Shown in pieces: positions 1 through 8,120 of a stretch of 36,119 nucleotides of DNA. Every line of letters begins with the position of its first letter. Positions within the stretch are counted from its first letter, which is position 1. The notes beneath the pieces were generated by a model that ran no database searches, was not told the DNA's origin, and saw only the letters and a list, made by a program, of their open reading frames with translations. The DNA is from Stenotrophomonas cyclobalanopsidis (lineage in GTDB: Bacteria > Pseudomonadota > Gammaproteobacteria > Xanthomonadales > Xanthomonadaceae): positions 15,507 to 51,625 of the forward strand of contig NZ_VYKI01000024.1 of the NCBI RefSeq assembly GCF_008710035.1, written 5' to 3'. Made by a program: the position numbers and the translations under genes.

Positions 1-67
1 GGGGGGGGGGCGTGCCCTTGTCCCGGCGGGGTGCCCCCTTGTACCCCCCCCCCCCCCCCCCCCCCCC
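1..67. other. Low-complexity G/C runs at window start
   Basis: Ten G residues open the window and 24 consecutive C residues lie at 44-67, separated by a G/C-biased stretch. Directly after the C run comes TCGACTCTAC, the typical end of a SMAG palindrome. Nothing else here is like this. I infer a contig-end artefact where assembly broke in a SMAG repeat. The open frame that runs through it, giving a run of prolines, is not real coding sequence. Confidence 0.6.
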
Positions 68-221
68 TCGACTCTACGACCGGCCGCATCGCGGCAACGT
101 GCGGCGCGGGCATCGTGGCAGCATCGCGGGATCGCTCGGGCAGAGCGCCAAGGCTTCGCATAGCCACCCCGCACCCGCCGCGCAGGCAGGGATGCTAGGC
201 TGCGCCGGTCAAGGAGGTTCC

Positions 222-2111
222 ATGTCCGGTCACAACCAGTTTGCCCTGCTGCGCCAGCGCCGCTTCCTGCCGTTCTTCATCGTGCAGGCGCTGGGCGCCT
301 TCAACGACAATGTGTACCGGCAAGCCATCATCGGCCTGTTGTTTTACCTGGGCGTATCGGACGAGCAGCGCTCGCTGTACACCACGCTGGCACCGGCCAT
401 CTTCATCCTGCCCTACTTCCTGTTCTCCGCCCTCGCCGGGCAGATCGCCGACAAACTGGAAAAATCGCGGCTGATCGTGATCACCACCACCATGGAGATC
501 GTGATCATGTCGCTGGCGGCCATCGGCTTCATCACCGAGAACCTGCCCTTCCTGCTGGTGGCGCTGTTCTGCACCGGCATGCAGTCGACCCTGTTCGGGC
601 CGGTCAAGTATTCGGTGCTGCCCTCGGTGCTTAAGCCGGAGGAACTGACCGGCGGCAACGGCCTGGTCGAGATGGGCACCTCGATCTCGATCCTGTCCGG
701 CATGATCATCGGCGGCTCGGTTTTCCTGCTGGCGGGCAGCCACGGCCCGATCGTGGCGGCAACGGCGGTCATCGCGCTGGCGATCTGCGGCAACCTCGCC
801 GCGCGGATGATCCCGCGCGTCGATGCCGGCGATCCGGACCTGAAGATCAACTGGAACCCGCTGCCCGAGTCGCTGGTGGTGCTGCGCATGGCGCGGCAGC
901 AGAAGGCGGTGCGCAACGCCATCCTCGGCGTATCCTGGTTCTGGTTCGTCGGCACGGTGCTGACCTCGCAGCTGCCCAATTACGCGCTGGTCAACCTCGG
1001 CGGCGAGCCCAAGCTGTACCTGTTCGCGCTGGCGCTGTTCTCGGTCGGCACCGGCGTCGGCTCGCTGCTGTGCGAGAAGCTGTCGGCGCGCACGGTGGAA
1101 ATCGGCTTGGTGCCGCTGGGTGCGTTCGGCATGACCGCCTTTCTGCTGGACCTGTACTTCGCCCGCACCGGCGAGGCAACCGTGCAGGACCTGGGCGTGC
1201 TGGCCTTCCTGCAGCAGCCTGGCAGCGTGCGCATCGTCATCGACCTGATCGGCATCGGCCTGTTCACCGGCGTGTTCGTGGTGCCGCTGTTCGCGCTTAT
1301 CCAGAGCCGAACGCCAAAGGCGCAGATGTCGCGCGTATTCGCTGCGCTGAACATCCAGAACTCCGGCTTCATCGTCGCTGCAGCACTGTTGTCGCTGGCC
1401 GCGCACCAGCTGCTGCACTGGTCCATCCCGCAGCAGTTCCTGGCCCTGGCCATCGCCAATGCCATCGTGGCGATCTACATCTTCACCATCGTCCCCGAAT
1501 TCCTGATGCGCTTCCTCAGCTGGGTGATGGTGCGCACGCTGTACCGCCTGCGCCCGCACGGCATCGAAGCCAACGTGCCCGACGAGGGCGCCGCGCTGCT
1601 GGTCTGCAACCACGTCAGCTACATGGACGCGCTGATCCTGTCGGCGACGATCCCGCGCCCGGTGCGCTTCGTCATGTATTACAGGATCTTCAACATTCCG
1701 GTACTGAGCTGGATCTTCCGCACCGCCAAGGCCATTCCCATTGCCGGTGCACGCGAAGATCCGGCGCTGATGCAGCGCGCGTTCGACGAGATCGATGCGG
1801 CGCTGGCCGAAGGCGAACTGGTCTGCATCTTCCCCGAAGGTGCGCTGACCAAGGACGGCACGATGGCGCCGTTCAAATCCGGCGTGGAGAAGATCCTGGA
1901 GCGGCGTCCGGTGCCGGTGGTGCCGATGGCGCTGCGCGGCATGTGGTCGAGCATGTGGAGCCGGCGTGACACGCGCCTGGGCCGCATGCGCGTGCCGCGG
2001 CGTTTCCGCGCGACGGTGCAGGTGGTGGCCGCCGCGCCCGTGGACGGCCACAGCACCGATGCGCCGACGCTGGAAACGCAGGTCCGCGCCCTGCGCGGCG
2101 ACCACGCGTGA
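222..2111 (+). CDS. MFS transporter fused to PlsC-type 1-acylglycerophosphate acyltransferase
   Basis: The 629-residue protein has an N-terminal MFS part (about residues 10-400, many hydrophobic helices, early motif GAFNDNVYRQ as in LplT-like lysophospholipid flippases). The C-terminal part is a PlsC acyltransferase with the catalytic HVSYMD (H(X)4D) near residue 464 and FPEG near 537. By analogy with LplT/Aas systems it probably flips lysophospholipid into the cytoplasm and re-acylates it at the inner membrane. It lacks the acyl-ACP synthetase (AMP-binding) domain that follows in full-length Aas fusions. I chose ATG 222 because AAGGAGG at 211-217 sits just upstream; the longer frame from position 12 only translates the C run. 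Fold assignment is firm; substrate is inferred. Confidence 0.85.
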   Translation: MSGHNQFALLRQRRFLPFFIVQALGAFNDNVYRQAIIGLLFYLGVSDEQRSLYTTLAPAIFILPYFLFSALAGQIADKLEKSRLIVITTTMEIVIMSLAAIGFITENLPFLLVALFCTGMQSTLFGPVKYSVLPSVLKPEELTGGNGLVEMGTSISILSGMIIGGSVFLLAGSHGPIVAATAVIALAICGNLAARMIPRVDAGDPDLKINWNPLPESLVVLRMARQQKAVRNAILGVSWFWFVGTVLTSQLPNYALVNLGGEPKLYLFALALFSVGTGVGSLLCEKLSARTVEIGLVPLGAFGMTAFLLDLYFARTGEATVQDLGVLAFLQQPGSVRIVIDLIGIGLFTGVFVVPLFALIQSRTPKAQMSRVFAALNIQNSGFIVAAALLSLAAHQLLHWSIPQQFLALAIANAIVAIYIFTIVPEFLMRFLSWVMVRTLYRLRPHGIEANVPDEGAALLVCNHVSYMDALILSATIPRPVRFVMYYRIFNIPVLSWIFRTAKAIPIAGAREDPALMQRAFDEIDAALAEGELVCIFPEGALTKDGTMAPFKSGVEKILERRPVPVVPMALRGMWSSMWSRRDTRLGRMRVPRRFRATVQVVAAAPVDGHSTDAPTLETQVRALRGDHA

Positions 2112-2178
2112 GCGCGCCAGCGCTGAAAGGCATGGCAGCCGGATAGGCTGGCGCAGGTCGTCAGCCCATACGTGGTGG

Positions 2179-2198
2179 GCATGTAAACGCATACATGC
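2179..2198. promoter_or_regulatory. Perfect 7-bp inverted repeat upstream of the CD225 genes
   Basis: GCATGTA and TACATGC flank a 6-base spacer. The element lies about 90 bp before the first CD225 start in the only sizeable gap between the acyltransferase gene and the CD225 genes. It could be an operator. No known regulator site is recognised. Confidence 0.3.
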
Positions 2199-2285
2199 AG
2201 CGTCGGTTGCGGTAGATTACGCAGCCAAAGGGGGGAGGTCCGGTCTGCAGCCTGCAGGCCGGCCGCCAAGGAATGGAGTCTTGCT

Positions 2286-2573
2286 TTGAATCAACCACCA
2301 TCGCTCGGCCGTCCGGTCCACATCCCCAACCACCTGGTCTGGGCGATTCTGACGACGCTGTTCTGCTGCCTGCCGCTGGGCGTGGTGTCGATCGTGTATG
2401 CCTCCCAGGTCGACGGCCTGCGCGCCGCCGATGATCTTCCCGGGGCCTACGCTGCATCGCGCAAGGCGGGCGGGTGGGCGGTGGCTTCTGCTGTCGCCCT
2501 GCCGGTCCTGTTTCTGTTGTGGCTCGGGCTGTTTGGCGGTCTCGCCGTACTGGGCGCTCTTTCCGAACATTGA
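2286..2573 (+). CDS. CD225/dispanin family membrane protein (copy 1)
   Basis: A 95-residue protein with the CD225/dispanin layout, the family that includes eukaryotic IFITM proteins. A first hydrophobic segment with HIPNHLVWAILTTLFCCLPLG leads into a conserved loop, IVYASQVD, then a short amphipathic stretch and a second membrane segment near residues 65-90. The paired cysteines in the first segment match the palmitoylated cysteines of IFITMs by position only. The start is TTG with GGAG at 2275-2278, seven bases upstream. It is followed 36 bp later by a paralogue. Bacterial members have no agreed function. Confidence 0.8.
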   Translation: MNQPPSLGRPVHIPNHLVWAILTTLFCCLPLGVVSIVYASQVDGLRAADDLPGAYAASRKAGGWAVASAVALPVLFLLWLGLFGGLAVLGALSEH

Positions 2574-2609
2574 TTCACCACCACCACCACCCAACGAGGA
2601 ATCCGCACC

Positions 2610-2888
2610 ATGAACACCACCACCCCGTACATCCCGAACAATCTGGTCTGGGCCATCCTGTCCACACTGCTCTGCTGCCTGCCGGTCGGCATCGTGTCGA
2701 TCGTCTACGCCGCACAGGTCAACGGCAAACTGGCCGCCGGTGACGTCGCCGGTGCCCAGGAATCGGCGGACAAGGCCAAGAAGTGGGCGATCTGGTCGGC
2801 CATTGCCTGGCTGATCATGGTCGTTCTGTATGTGCTGTTCTTCGTTGTCATGGGCGGCATCGGCGCCATGAGCAACAGCGGCTACTGA
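2610..2888 (+). CDS. CD225/dispanin family membrane protein (copy 2)
   Basis: A 92-residue paralogue of the preceding gene. It shares the segment YIPNNLVWAILSTLLCCLPVG and the loop IVYAAQVNGKLAAGD, followed by a lysine-rich turn (DKAKKW) and a second membrane segment. GAGGAA precedes ATG 2610. The two copies lie in tandem and are clearly a duplication, but have diverged over most positions outside the CCLP core. Co-transcription with copy 1 and the DUF2752 gene is likely from strand and spacing. Function unknown; a membrane-organising role is only a guess from the eukaryotic relatives. Confidence 0.82.
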   Translation: MNTTTPYIPNNLVWAILSTLLCCLPVGIVSIVYAAQVNGKLAAGDVAGAQESADKAKKWAIWSAIAWLIMVVLYVLFFVVMGGIGAMSNSGY

Positions 2889-2897
2889 TGGATTGCA

Positions 2898-2924
2898 CGG
2901 GATCCGGCCGAAAGCCGGATCCCG
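2898..2924 (+). other. Perfect 11-bp hairpin between CD225 and DUF2752 genes
   Basis: CGGGATCCGGC (2898-2908) pairs perfectly with GCCGGATCCCG (2914-2924) around the loop CGAAA. There is no T run after it, so it is not a typical intrinsic terminator. It lies ten bases after the CD225 stop and just before the probable DUF2752 start at 2932, so it may stabilise mRNA ends or limit translation of the downstream gene. Confidence 0.6.
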
Positions 2925-2931
2925 GCCCTGC

Positions 2932-3357
2932 ATGTCCGCACCTCCCGTTCAATCACGCCTGGCCCGCTGGGCGCCGCTGATGGCCGCGTCCGGGCTGGCT
3001 GCCGGCGCTGCGGTGGTCCTGCGCCACGTCAATCCGTACGTCGCCGGCAACCCGTTGCCGAGCTGCCCGCTGTACGCGCTGACCGGCTTCTATTGCCCCG
3101 GCTGCGGCAGCACGCGTTGCCTGTACTCCCTGGTCCACTTCGACCTGCCCGGCGCAATGGCGATGAACCCGCTGCTGGTCATCGCACTGCCCCTGTTGTT
3201 TCTGATGCTGCTGCACATCGCCGGCGTGCGCCCGAAGGTGCTGGATCCGTTGATGCGACTGCTGGCCAATCCGAAGTTCTGGTTGTGGGTGCTGCCCGGA
3301 TATGCGCTGCTGCGCAACCTGCCGTGGGCACCGTTCACCGCGCTGGCACCGGTATAG
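2932..3357 (+). CDS. DUF2752 family membrane protein
   Basis: The 141-residue product has the DUF2752 hallmark CPLYALTGFYCPGCGSTR, with four cysteines and a GCGSTR turn, followed by two strongly hydrophobic segments (LLVIALPLLFLMLLHIAG and FWLWVLPGYALL). DUF2752 genes are often found near CD225 genes, as here. I prefer ATG 2932 because the upstream TTG at 2893 would put the 2898-2924 hairpin inside the coding region; neither start has a strong ribosome binding site. The stop TAG at 3355-3357 directly abuts a SMAG repeat. Function unknown. Confidence 0.75.
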   Translation: MSAPPVQSRLARWAPLMAASGLAAGAAVVLRHVNPYVAGNPLPSCPLYALTGFYCPGCGSTRCLYSLVHFDLPGAMAMNPLLVIALPLLFLMLLHIAGVRPKVLDPLMRLLANPKFWLWVLPGYALLRNLPWAPFTALAPV

Positions 3358-3379
3358 GTAGCGTCGACTGTCAGTCGAC
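3358..3379 (+). repeat. SMAG-type GTAG palindrome
   Basis: GTAG is followed by a near-perfect palindrome, GTCGACTG-T-CAGTCGAC. It starts on the base after the DUF2752 stop codon. Confidence 0.8.
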
Positions 3380-3417
3380 TGGCGCTGCGCTTGGCCGGCC
3401 CGACCGGCCGGAAGGCC

Positions 3418-3455
3418 CGGGGTCGGATCCCTTTGCGCAGCAAAGGGCTCTGACC
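3418..3455. repeat. Second repeat family (GGTCGGATCC...GGGCTCTGACC)
   Basis: A long imperfect palindrome in which GGTC, CCCTTTGC and their complements pair around GCGCAG. A diverged relative with the same outer arms lies at 14518-14561. It has no GTAG end and so differs from SMAG. Confidence 0.65.
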
Positions 3456-3482
3456 ATTCGCGACCCCATTCGCGCGAAAAGC

Positions 3483-3597
3483 ATCCACGCATGGCGTGGA
3501 TCTACTGCCCCGCTCTGGTAGGTGCCAAACCTTGGTTGGCACACCCCGGCGTCGCCGGGACCTGGTTACCGCCCATCCACGCATGGCGTGGATCTAC
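3483..3597. repeat. Cluster of three SMAG palindromes
   Basis: Two copies of ATCCACGCATGGCGTGGAT followed by CTAC (3483-3505 and 3575-3597, GTAG end on the minus strand) flank a third, plus-strand element with GTAG and a GTGCCAA/TTGGCAC stem (3518-3542). A small hairpin, CCCGGC/GCCGGG, lies between. The last element overlaps the end of the AmpE-like gene and supplies its TAG stop. Confidence 0.82.
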
Positions 3598-4481
3598 GTC
3601 ACCCAGCCGGCAATCACCAGCAGCGCCAGCACCGCCAACCACAGCAGCAGCATCCGCCACACCAGGCTCATCGCATCGCGCAGGTCAGGCAGGCGCTGCC
3701 ACACCGGCAGCAGGCCCGCGTCGGTGTAATCATGTGCTTCTTCGCGCAGTTCGGCATTCACGCTGGCCCGCGCCACTGCGCCGAGGAAGCCGATGCCACC
3801 GGCCAGACGCTCGCCATGGGCCTGCCGCCAGGCCTTCCACGCCGTGTCGAAGTTGCCGACCAGCGCCATCGAGAACGCCATCAGCTGCGCCACCGGCCAT
3901 TCGATCCAGGCCAGCAGCCGCTGCGCCAGCGCCAGCGGCTCCACCGGTACCCGCGCGCGCATCGGGCTCTCGGCCATCAGCGCCAGCAGGCGATAGCCCA
4001 GGGCACCGACCGGGCCCAGCAGCAGGAACCAGAACAGCACCGCGAACCAGCGCCGCAGTGCGTTGAGTACGGTCGCCTCGACCAGCGAGGGCACGTCCTC
4101 GCGCAGGCTGCCACCGGCGGCCTGCAGGTGCCGCACCGCCGCCTGCCGGCTCGCCGCGTCGTCGGCGTCGATGATCGCCTCGATATCGCGGTCCAGGTCG
4201 CGCGGGCCCCAGCACCAGGCCAGCACCGCCACGCCCAGCAGCAGGCCGGGCAGGCCGAACAGCACCCCGCGCAGCAGCCAGGCCAGCAGGGCCATCAGCA
4301 GCAGCGGCGGCACGATCGCCAGCGCCACCCCGGCCGCTCCCTGCCATGCCCGTCCGCCATGCCCGTCCAACCAGCCCAGCCAGCGCCGGAAGCCGTCGAA
4401 ACGGCGCAGCGAGGCGGCAGTGGCCGGGGCAACGTGGCCCAGAGCCAGCGCCACCAACACGGCGACCAGGGTGGTGAACAT
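3594..4481 (-). CDS. ampE: AmpE-like inner-membrane protein
   Basis: A 295-residue membrane protein resembling AmpE, the E. coli protein encoded with the amidase AmpD and linked to beta-lactamase induction. Visible features are an N-terminal membrane segment, the early RRFDGFRRWL region, hydrophobic helices near residues 55-90 and 145-170, a conserved RRWFAVLFWFLLLGPVGALGYRL stretch (shown only in part by family memory) and a C-terminal anchor. No ampD is beside it; the upstream neighbour is nudC. The TAG stop is formed by the GTAG end of a SMAG repeat, so the C-terminus may have been trimmed or extended by that insertion. GGGAG precedes ATG 4481. Family call moderate; role in beta-lactam response is not shown here. 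Confidence 0.65.
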   Translation of the reverse strand: MFTTLVAVLVALALGHVAPATAASLRRFDGFRRWLGWLDGHGGRAWQGAAGVALAIVPPLLLMALLAWLLRGVLFGLPGLLLGVAVLAWCWGPRDLDRDIEAIIDADDAASRQAAVRHLQAAGGSLREDVPSLVEATVLNALRRWFAVLFWFLLLGPVGALGYRLLALMAESPMRARVPVEPLALAQRLLAWIEWPVAQLMAFSMALVGNFDTAWKAWRQAHGERLAGGIGFLGAVARASVNAELREEAHDYTDAGLLPVWQRLPDLRDAMSLVWRMLLLWLAVLALLVIAGWVT

Positions 4482-4626
4482 TGGCAGGTCTCCCTACGAA
4501 CAAGCGTTCCGCGCCGCTACCTTACCTGTCGCAGCGGCGCGTTCAGCGGTGAACCGGACTGTAACCCGACGCGTGTTCAGGTGGTGGCAATGCTGCCGCC
4601 CGCGCACACCGGCGCAGCCGCGGGGA

Positions 4627-5532
4627 TCAGCTCTGCTGCTGCCGGTACCAGTGTTCGATCAGACCGCGCGAGATCGAGATCGGCGGCGACAGGCGGATGC
4701 CCCCCCCATCGTCCTCGACGTCACGCGCCAGCGCCGCCCCCACTTCTTCGGCGGTGAACCAGCGTGCATCTTCCAGCTCGCCATCGACAGTCGGCACGTC
4801 GTCCTGCGCCTGCGCGCGGAACCCCACCATCAACGCGCCGGGGAACGGCCACGGCTGCGAGCCGAGGTACTGGCAGGACGTCACCCGCACCTTGCTCTCC
4901 TCATGCACCTCGCGGGCGACGGTCTGCTCGAAGGTCTCGCCGGGTTCGACGAAGCCGGCCAGCACCGAATAGCGGCGCGGCGCCCAGTTGGACTGCCGGC
5001 CCAGCAGCAGGCGGCCCTGGTTTTCCACGGCCACGATCACCGCCGGGTCGACGCGCGGGTAATGCTCGGTGGCGCACTGCGCGCAGCGGCCGACGAAGCC
5101 GCCGCGGGCGAACGCCACCGCACCACCGCACACGCCGCAGAAGCGCGTGCGCGAATGCCAGTAGGACATGCCGCGGGCATAGCTGAAGGCGGTGGCGTCG
5201 GCCACGCTCCACAGCAGCGCGGCCTGGCGCAGGTCGAGCCGGCGTGGTGCGCTCTGGGTGACGTTGGTCGCTTCGACGGAGAACCAGGCCTGGCCCGCGC
5301 GCAGGCCGAGGAAGATGGCCGAACCGGGGCCGCCGCCGATGTCGGCGCCGGTCAGCGCGACCGGCTGGTCGTCCTCGCCAGTGAAGGCGGTGCCGTCCTG
5401 GTCCAGGACAAGAATGCGCGCATCCGGCCACAGGCGTGCCAGGGCATCGGCATCATCGCGCAGGGCATCGGCGCGCTCGAGCGGCTCCGCCACGAAGGCG
5501 AAACCGGAAAGCGGCGAAGGAGTATTGAGCAT
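4627..5532 (-). CDS. nudC: NAD(+) diphosphatase NudC
   Basis: NudC hydrolyses NAD(H) to NMN(H) and AMP and removes NAD caps from RNA 5' ends. All parts are visible: a four-cysteine zinc site (FCGVCGG and GRCAQC), the Nudix box beginning GFVEPGETFEQ and containing REVHEES, and the NudC-specific SQPWPFP motif just after it. Length (301 residues from ATG 5532) fits the family. A start at 5575-5577 would add 15 residues (MPDLATCGNWRQACR) with no family support; neither has a clear ribosome binding site. Transcribed toward the AmpE-like gene with a 145-bp gap. Confidence 0.92.
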   Translation of the reverse strand: MLNTPSPLSGFAFVAEPLERADALRDDADALARLWPDARILVLDQDGTAFTGEDDQPVALTGADIGGGPGSAIFLGLRAGQAWFSVEATNVTQSAPRRLDLRQAALLWSVADATAFSYARGMSYWHSRTRFCGVCGGAVAFARGGFVGRCAQCATEHYPRVDPAVIVAVENQGRLLLGRQSNWAPRRYSVLAGFVEPGETFEQTVAREVHEESKVRVTSCQYLGSQPWPFPGALMVGFRAQAQDDVPTVDGELEDARWFTAEEVGAALARDVEDDGGGIRLSPPISISRGLIEHWYRQQQS

Positions 5533-5638
5533 CCGACAAGCCTGCCGCCAATTGCCGCAGGTAGCAAGGTCGGGCATGTGCGCAATCAGTCGGCGTTGCG
5601 CGCAACGGTGGCGCAGGGCATCGGCCCCGCGCCCGGCA

Positions 5639-6031
5639 TTACATGCTGAAACTGCTGCCGCAGCCGCAGGTGGTCTTCGCGTTCGGGTTGCGGATCACGA
5701 ACTGCGCACCGGTCAGGCTCTCGGCGTAATCCACCTCGGCGCCCATCAGGTACTGCAGGCTGAGCGGGTCGACCAGCAGGGTGACCCCGCTGGTCTGCAC
5801 CGCCAGGTCGTCCTCGGCGCGGTTCTCGTCGAACTCGAAGCCGTACTGGAACCCGGAACAGCCACCGCCCTCGATGTACACGCGCAGGGCCAGGTCGGGG
5901 TTGCCCTCGTCCTGGATCAGTTCCTTCACCTTGGCCGCGGCCGATTCGGTGAAGTTCAGCGGCCGCTCCAGCGACTGGTAGTCGGGAGCGGCGGCCGGCG
6001 TGGCGCCGGGCAGGGAAACTAGCGTGCTCAT
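5639..6031 (-). CDS. erpA: Iron-sulfur cluster insertion protein ErpA
   Basis: An A-type carrier of 130 residues that passes Fe-S clusters to apoproteins. The three ligand cysteines are present: GGGCSGFQY (Cys58) and CGCGSSFSM at the extreme C-terminus (Cys122, Cys124). The segment [14 protein letters not shown] matches the start of the domain. I chose ATG 6031 (MSTLVSL); the frame is open 47 codons further upstream, but that part is arginine-rich and runs toward the bactofilin gene. It lies 31 bp downstream of the bactofilin gene on the same strand and may share its transcript. Confidence 0.94.
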   Translation of the reverse strand: MSTLVSLPGATPAAAPDYQSLERPLNFTESAAAKVKELIQDEGNPDLALRVYIEGGGCSGFQYGFEFDENRAEDDLAVQTSGVTLLVDPLSLQYLMGAEVDYAESLTGAQFVIRNPNAKTTCGCGSSFSM

Positions 6032-6062
6032 GGCCTCAGCATGGGGGCGCCGGGGATGGCTT

Positions 6063-6530
6063 TCAAGCCATCGCCTCGGCCAGCTTGCGGCGCGCGGCGG
6101 TGCCGCCCTTGCCTGCGGCCGCTTCGCCCTCGCCTTCCGGCGCCGGCAGGGCCGCAACCGGGCCGCTGGCATGGATCAGGCGGCCATTCAGCTGGGCACC
6201 CGCGTTCATTTCCACCACCTGGTAGTGGACGTTGCCGTTCACCCGCGCGCTCGGGGTCAGTTCCACCTTTTCGGTGGCGTGCACGTCACCGTCCATGCGG
6301 CCGCTGATGACCACCACCTGGGCGCGGATCTCGCCCTCGATGACGCCATGCTCGGCCACCGTCAGTGTCGCGCCGCTGGCGCCTTCCTGGGCGATCACCT
6401 TGCCATGGATGCGGCCTTCCACATACAGGCCACCACTGAATTCAACATCACCGCGGATCACCACCTGGTTGCCGATCAGGGCATCCACCACCAACTGGCC
6501 ATCACGGCTGGATTTGCTGTTTCCGAACAT
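6063..6530 (-). CDS. Bactofilin (polymer-forming cytoskeletal protein)
   Basis: A 155-residue bactofilin. The central domain (about residues 15-120) is a right-handed beta-helix with the repeating hydrophobic/glycine pattern seen in [22 protein letters not shown] and [15 protein letters not shown] (each quoted in part). Bactofilins polymerise without nucleotide and organise cell shape or envelope synthesis. The N-terminal MFGNSK and the alanine/glutamate-rich C-terminal tail are typical disordered ends. ATG 6530 follows the stop of the DUF6776-like gene by only four bases, so translation is probably coupled. Confidence 0.9.
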   Translation of the reverse strand: MFGNSKSSRDGQLVVDALIGNQVVIRGDVEFSGGLYVEGRIHGKVIAQEGASGATLTVAEHGVIEGEIRAQVVVISGRMDGDVHATEKVELTPSARVNGNVHYQVVEMNAGAQLNGRLIHASGPVAALPAPEGEGEAAAGKGGTAARRKLAEAMA

Positions 6531-6534
6531 CTGC

Positions 6535-7278
6535 CTACTCCCCTTTGCTGGCCGGTGCGCCGGCCTGTTTCCAGTCGAATACCTGCGTGGTGCCCCCTGC
6601 ACCACTCCCCAGTGTCACCCTCACCCGTTGCGGGGTGAAGTCCGTCGGCAGCATCACACTGCCGGTGAGCTGCTGGAAGTACCGGAACGAGTAATCCTGT
6701 CCCGGCACCTTGCTGCGCTGGTGCAGCTCATCCCAGCTGATCGTGGCCAGCTTGCCGTTCTTCACGCCTTCCACGGTGAAGCGCATCTGCCCCTGGCTGA
6801 TGGCCCCGCGGTTGAGGTTCTGGGTCAGCACAACGGCGTACTGCCAGGTGCCGGCCGATTCGGGCGTGAACTCGATGGAATGGGTGTTCAGGCCCTTGCG
6901 CTGGCTGGTCGAGCCGACCAGGCGCTCATAGAAGGCCACGTCGGCGCGCAGGCCGGCGATCTCCTCATCGCGTTCAGCCAGCGAAGACTGCACCTCGGTG
7001 TTGGCGGCGCGGCTGATGCGGTCGGAGGCTTCCAGCGTGGCCTGCTTCTGGCCCAGTTCGGTCAGCTGCGCCTGCAGCGTTTCGGCGCGCTTCTCGGCGG
7101 CCTGCACGCGCTGCCCCTGGGCATCACGCGGCGCGCCCAGCCAGCAGCCGCCCAGCACCGCCAGCACCAGGCTGAGCAGCCAGATGCCACCGATGATCAG
7201 CAGGCGGCGACGGTCGAGCGGCGGCGGCTTCGCACCGGGCAGTCGGACCTGTACGCGCATGGGTGGGCGGTTGTTCAT
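6535..7278 (-). CDS. Membrane-anchored coiled-coil protein, DUF6776-like
   Basis: The 247-residue protein has a short basic N-terminus (PPLDRRR), a single membrane segment near residues 25-45 (LLIIGGIWLLSLVLAVLGG), a coiled coil at about 50-105 (QAAEKRAETLQAQLTELGQK and beyond) and a periplasmic C-terminal domain rich in beta strands. This fits DUF6776, which often precedes a bactofilin gene. An anchor or partner for the bactofilin is a reasonable inference from the four-base spacing. No catalytic motif is visible. Confidence 0.7.
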   Translation of the reverse strand: MNNRPPMRVQVRLPGAKPPPLDRRRLLIIGGIWLLSLVLAVLGGCWLGAPRDAQGQRVQAAEKRAETLQAQLTELGQKQATLEASDRISRAANTEVQSSLAERDEEIAGLRADVAFYERLVGSTSQRKGLNTHSIEFTPESAGTWQYAVVLTQNLNRGAISQGQMRFTVEGVKNGKLATISWDELHQRSKVPGQDYSFRYFQQLTGSVMLPTDFTPQRVRVTLGSGAGGTTQVFDWKQAGAPASKGE

Positions 7279-7458
7279 GGGTAGTCTCCGTGGACTCGCA
7301 ATGGCGACACCAGCACGGCCCCTGTAGCAAACGACGGGCTAGTGTATGACAGGAACGGGGGCTTTCCCCGGTGCCGGCCGCCAGCGGCCGGTGGTGTTCA
7401 GCCACGTCATCGTCGATAGTGTGGCACCCCGCACAGTTCCGTCGCCGGAGCCCCCGCC
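7279..7458. promoter_or_regulatory. Divergent intergenic region
   Basis: These 180 bp separate the minus-strand bactofilin operon from the plus-strand DUF4126 gene and should hold both promoters. A CCGGCCGC/GCGGCCGG hairpin lies near 7374-7393. I could not pick convincing -35/-10 pairs. Confidence 0.45.
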
Positions 7459-8076
7459 ATGACCGAAGCCCACCTGTTCGTGATCGGCATCCTGCTGGCC
7501 TGGCTGGCCGGCATCCGCGTCTACCTCACCGTGTTCGGCGTCGGCCTGGCCGGCCTGCTCGGCTGGGTCGACCTGCCTCCGGCCCTGCAGGCCACCGAAT
7601 CGTGGTGGGTGCTGGGCACGTCGGCCGCGCTGGCCATTGCCGAATTCTTCGCCGACAAGATCCCCGGCGTCGATTCCATCTGGGATCTCATCCATACCCT
7701 GGCACGGGTACCGGCCGGCGCCTTCCTGGCCGCCGCCACGCTCTCGCCCGATGGCCAGCTGGGCACCGGCACCCTGCTGGCCGGCGCCGGCGTCGCCCTG
7801 GCCAGCCACGGCCTGAAAGCCGGCACCCGTGCCCTGCTCAACACCTCGCCGGAACCAGCCAGCAACTGGGTGGCCTCGGTCGCCGAGGATACCGTGGTGG
7901 TCGGCGGCCTGGCGCTGGCGCTGGCCCATCCCTGGATCGCCCTGGTGGTGGTGCTGGCCTGCAGCCTGGCCGGCGCCGTTCTGGTGTGGCTGGTCTGGCG
8001 CACGTTGTGGAAGGGCGTGCGATGGCTTGCACGCGCTGGCGGTACGGCCGCATCAGGCCAGCCGCGCACCGGTTAA
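7459..8076 (+). CDS. DUF4126 family membrane protein
   Basis: A 205-residue hydrophobic protein. It opens with a membrane segment (LFVIGILLAWLAGIRVYLT), then the conserved DUF4126 region with ESWWVLGTSAALAIAEFFAD and KIPGVDSIWDLIHTL, a pair of helices around ASHGLKAGTRALLN, and a C-terminal double membrane segment. Four to six helices are predicted by eye. The KIPGVDS(I/L)WD motif and the glycine-rich helices are what identify the family. No function is established. It is separated by 44 bp from the signalling gene that follows on the same strand. Confidence 0.78.
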   Translation: MTEAHLFVIGILLAWLAGIRVYLTVFGVGLAGLLGWVDLPPALQATESWWVLGTSAALAIAEFFADKIPGVDSIWDLIHTLARVPAGAFLAAATLSPDGQLGTGTLLAGAGVALASHGLKAGTRALLNTSPEPASNWVASVAEDTVVVGGLALALAHPWIALVVVLACSLAGAVLVWLVWRTLWKGVRWLARAGGTAASGQPRTG

Positions 8077-8120
8077 ATGGCGGGCTTGACGCATAATGGC
8101 GGCGAACACCAGGAGCTGTG

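Noticed and set aside
195..2192. Long minus-strand open frame opposite the MFS-acyltransferase gene
   Set aside because: Composition is rich in His, Gln, Arg and Asp as expected for the antisense of GC-rich coding sequence; no domain is seen and the plus-strand protein is clear.
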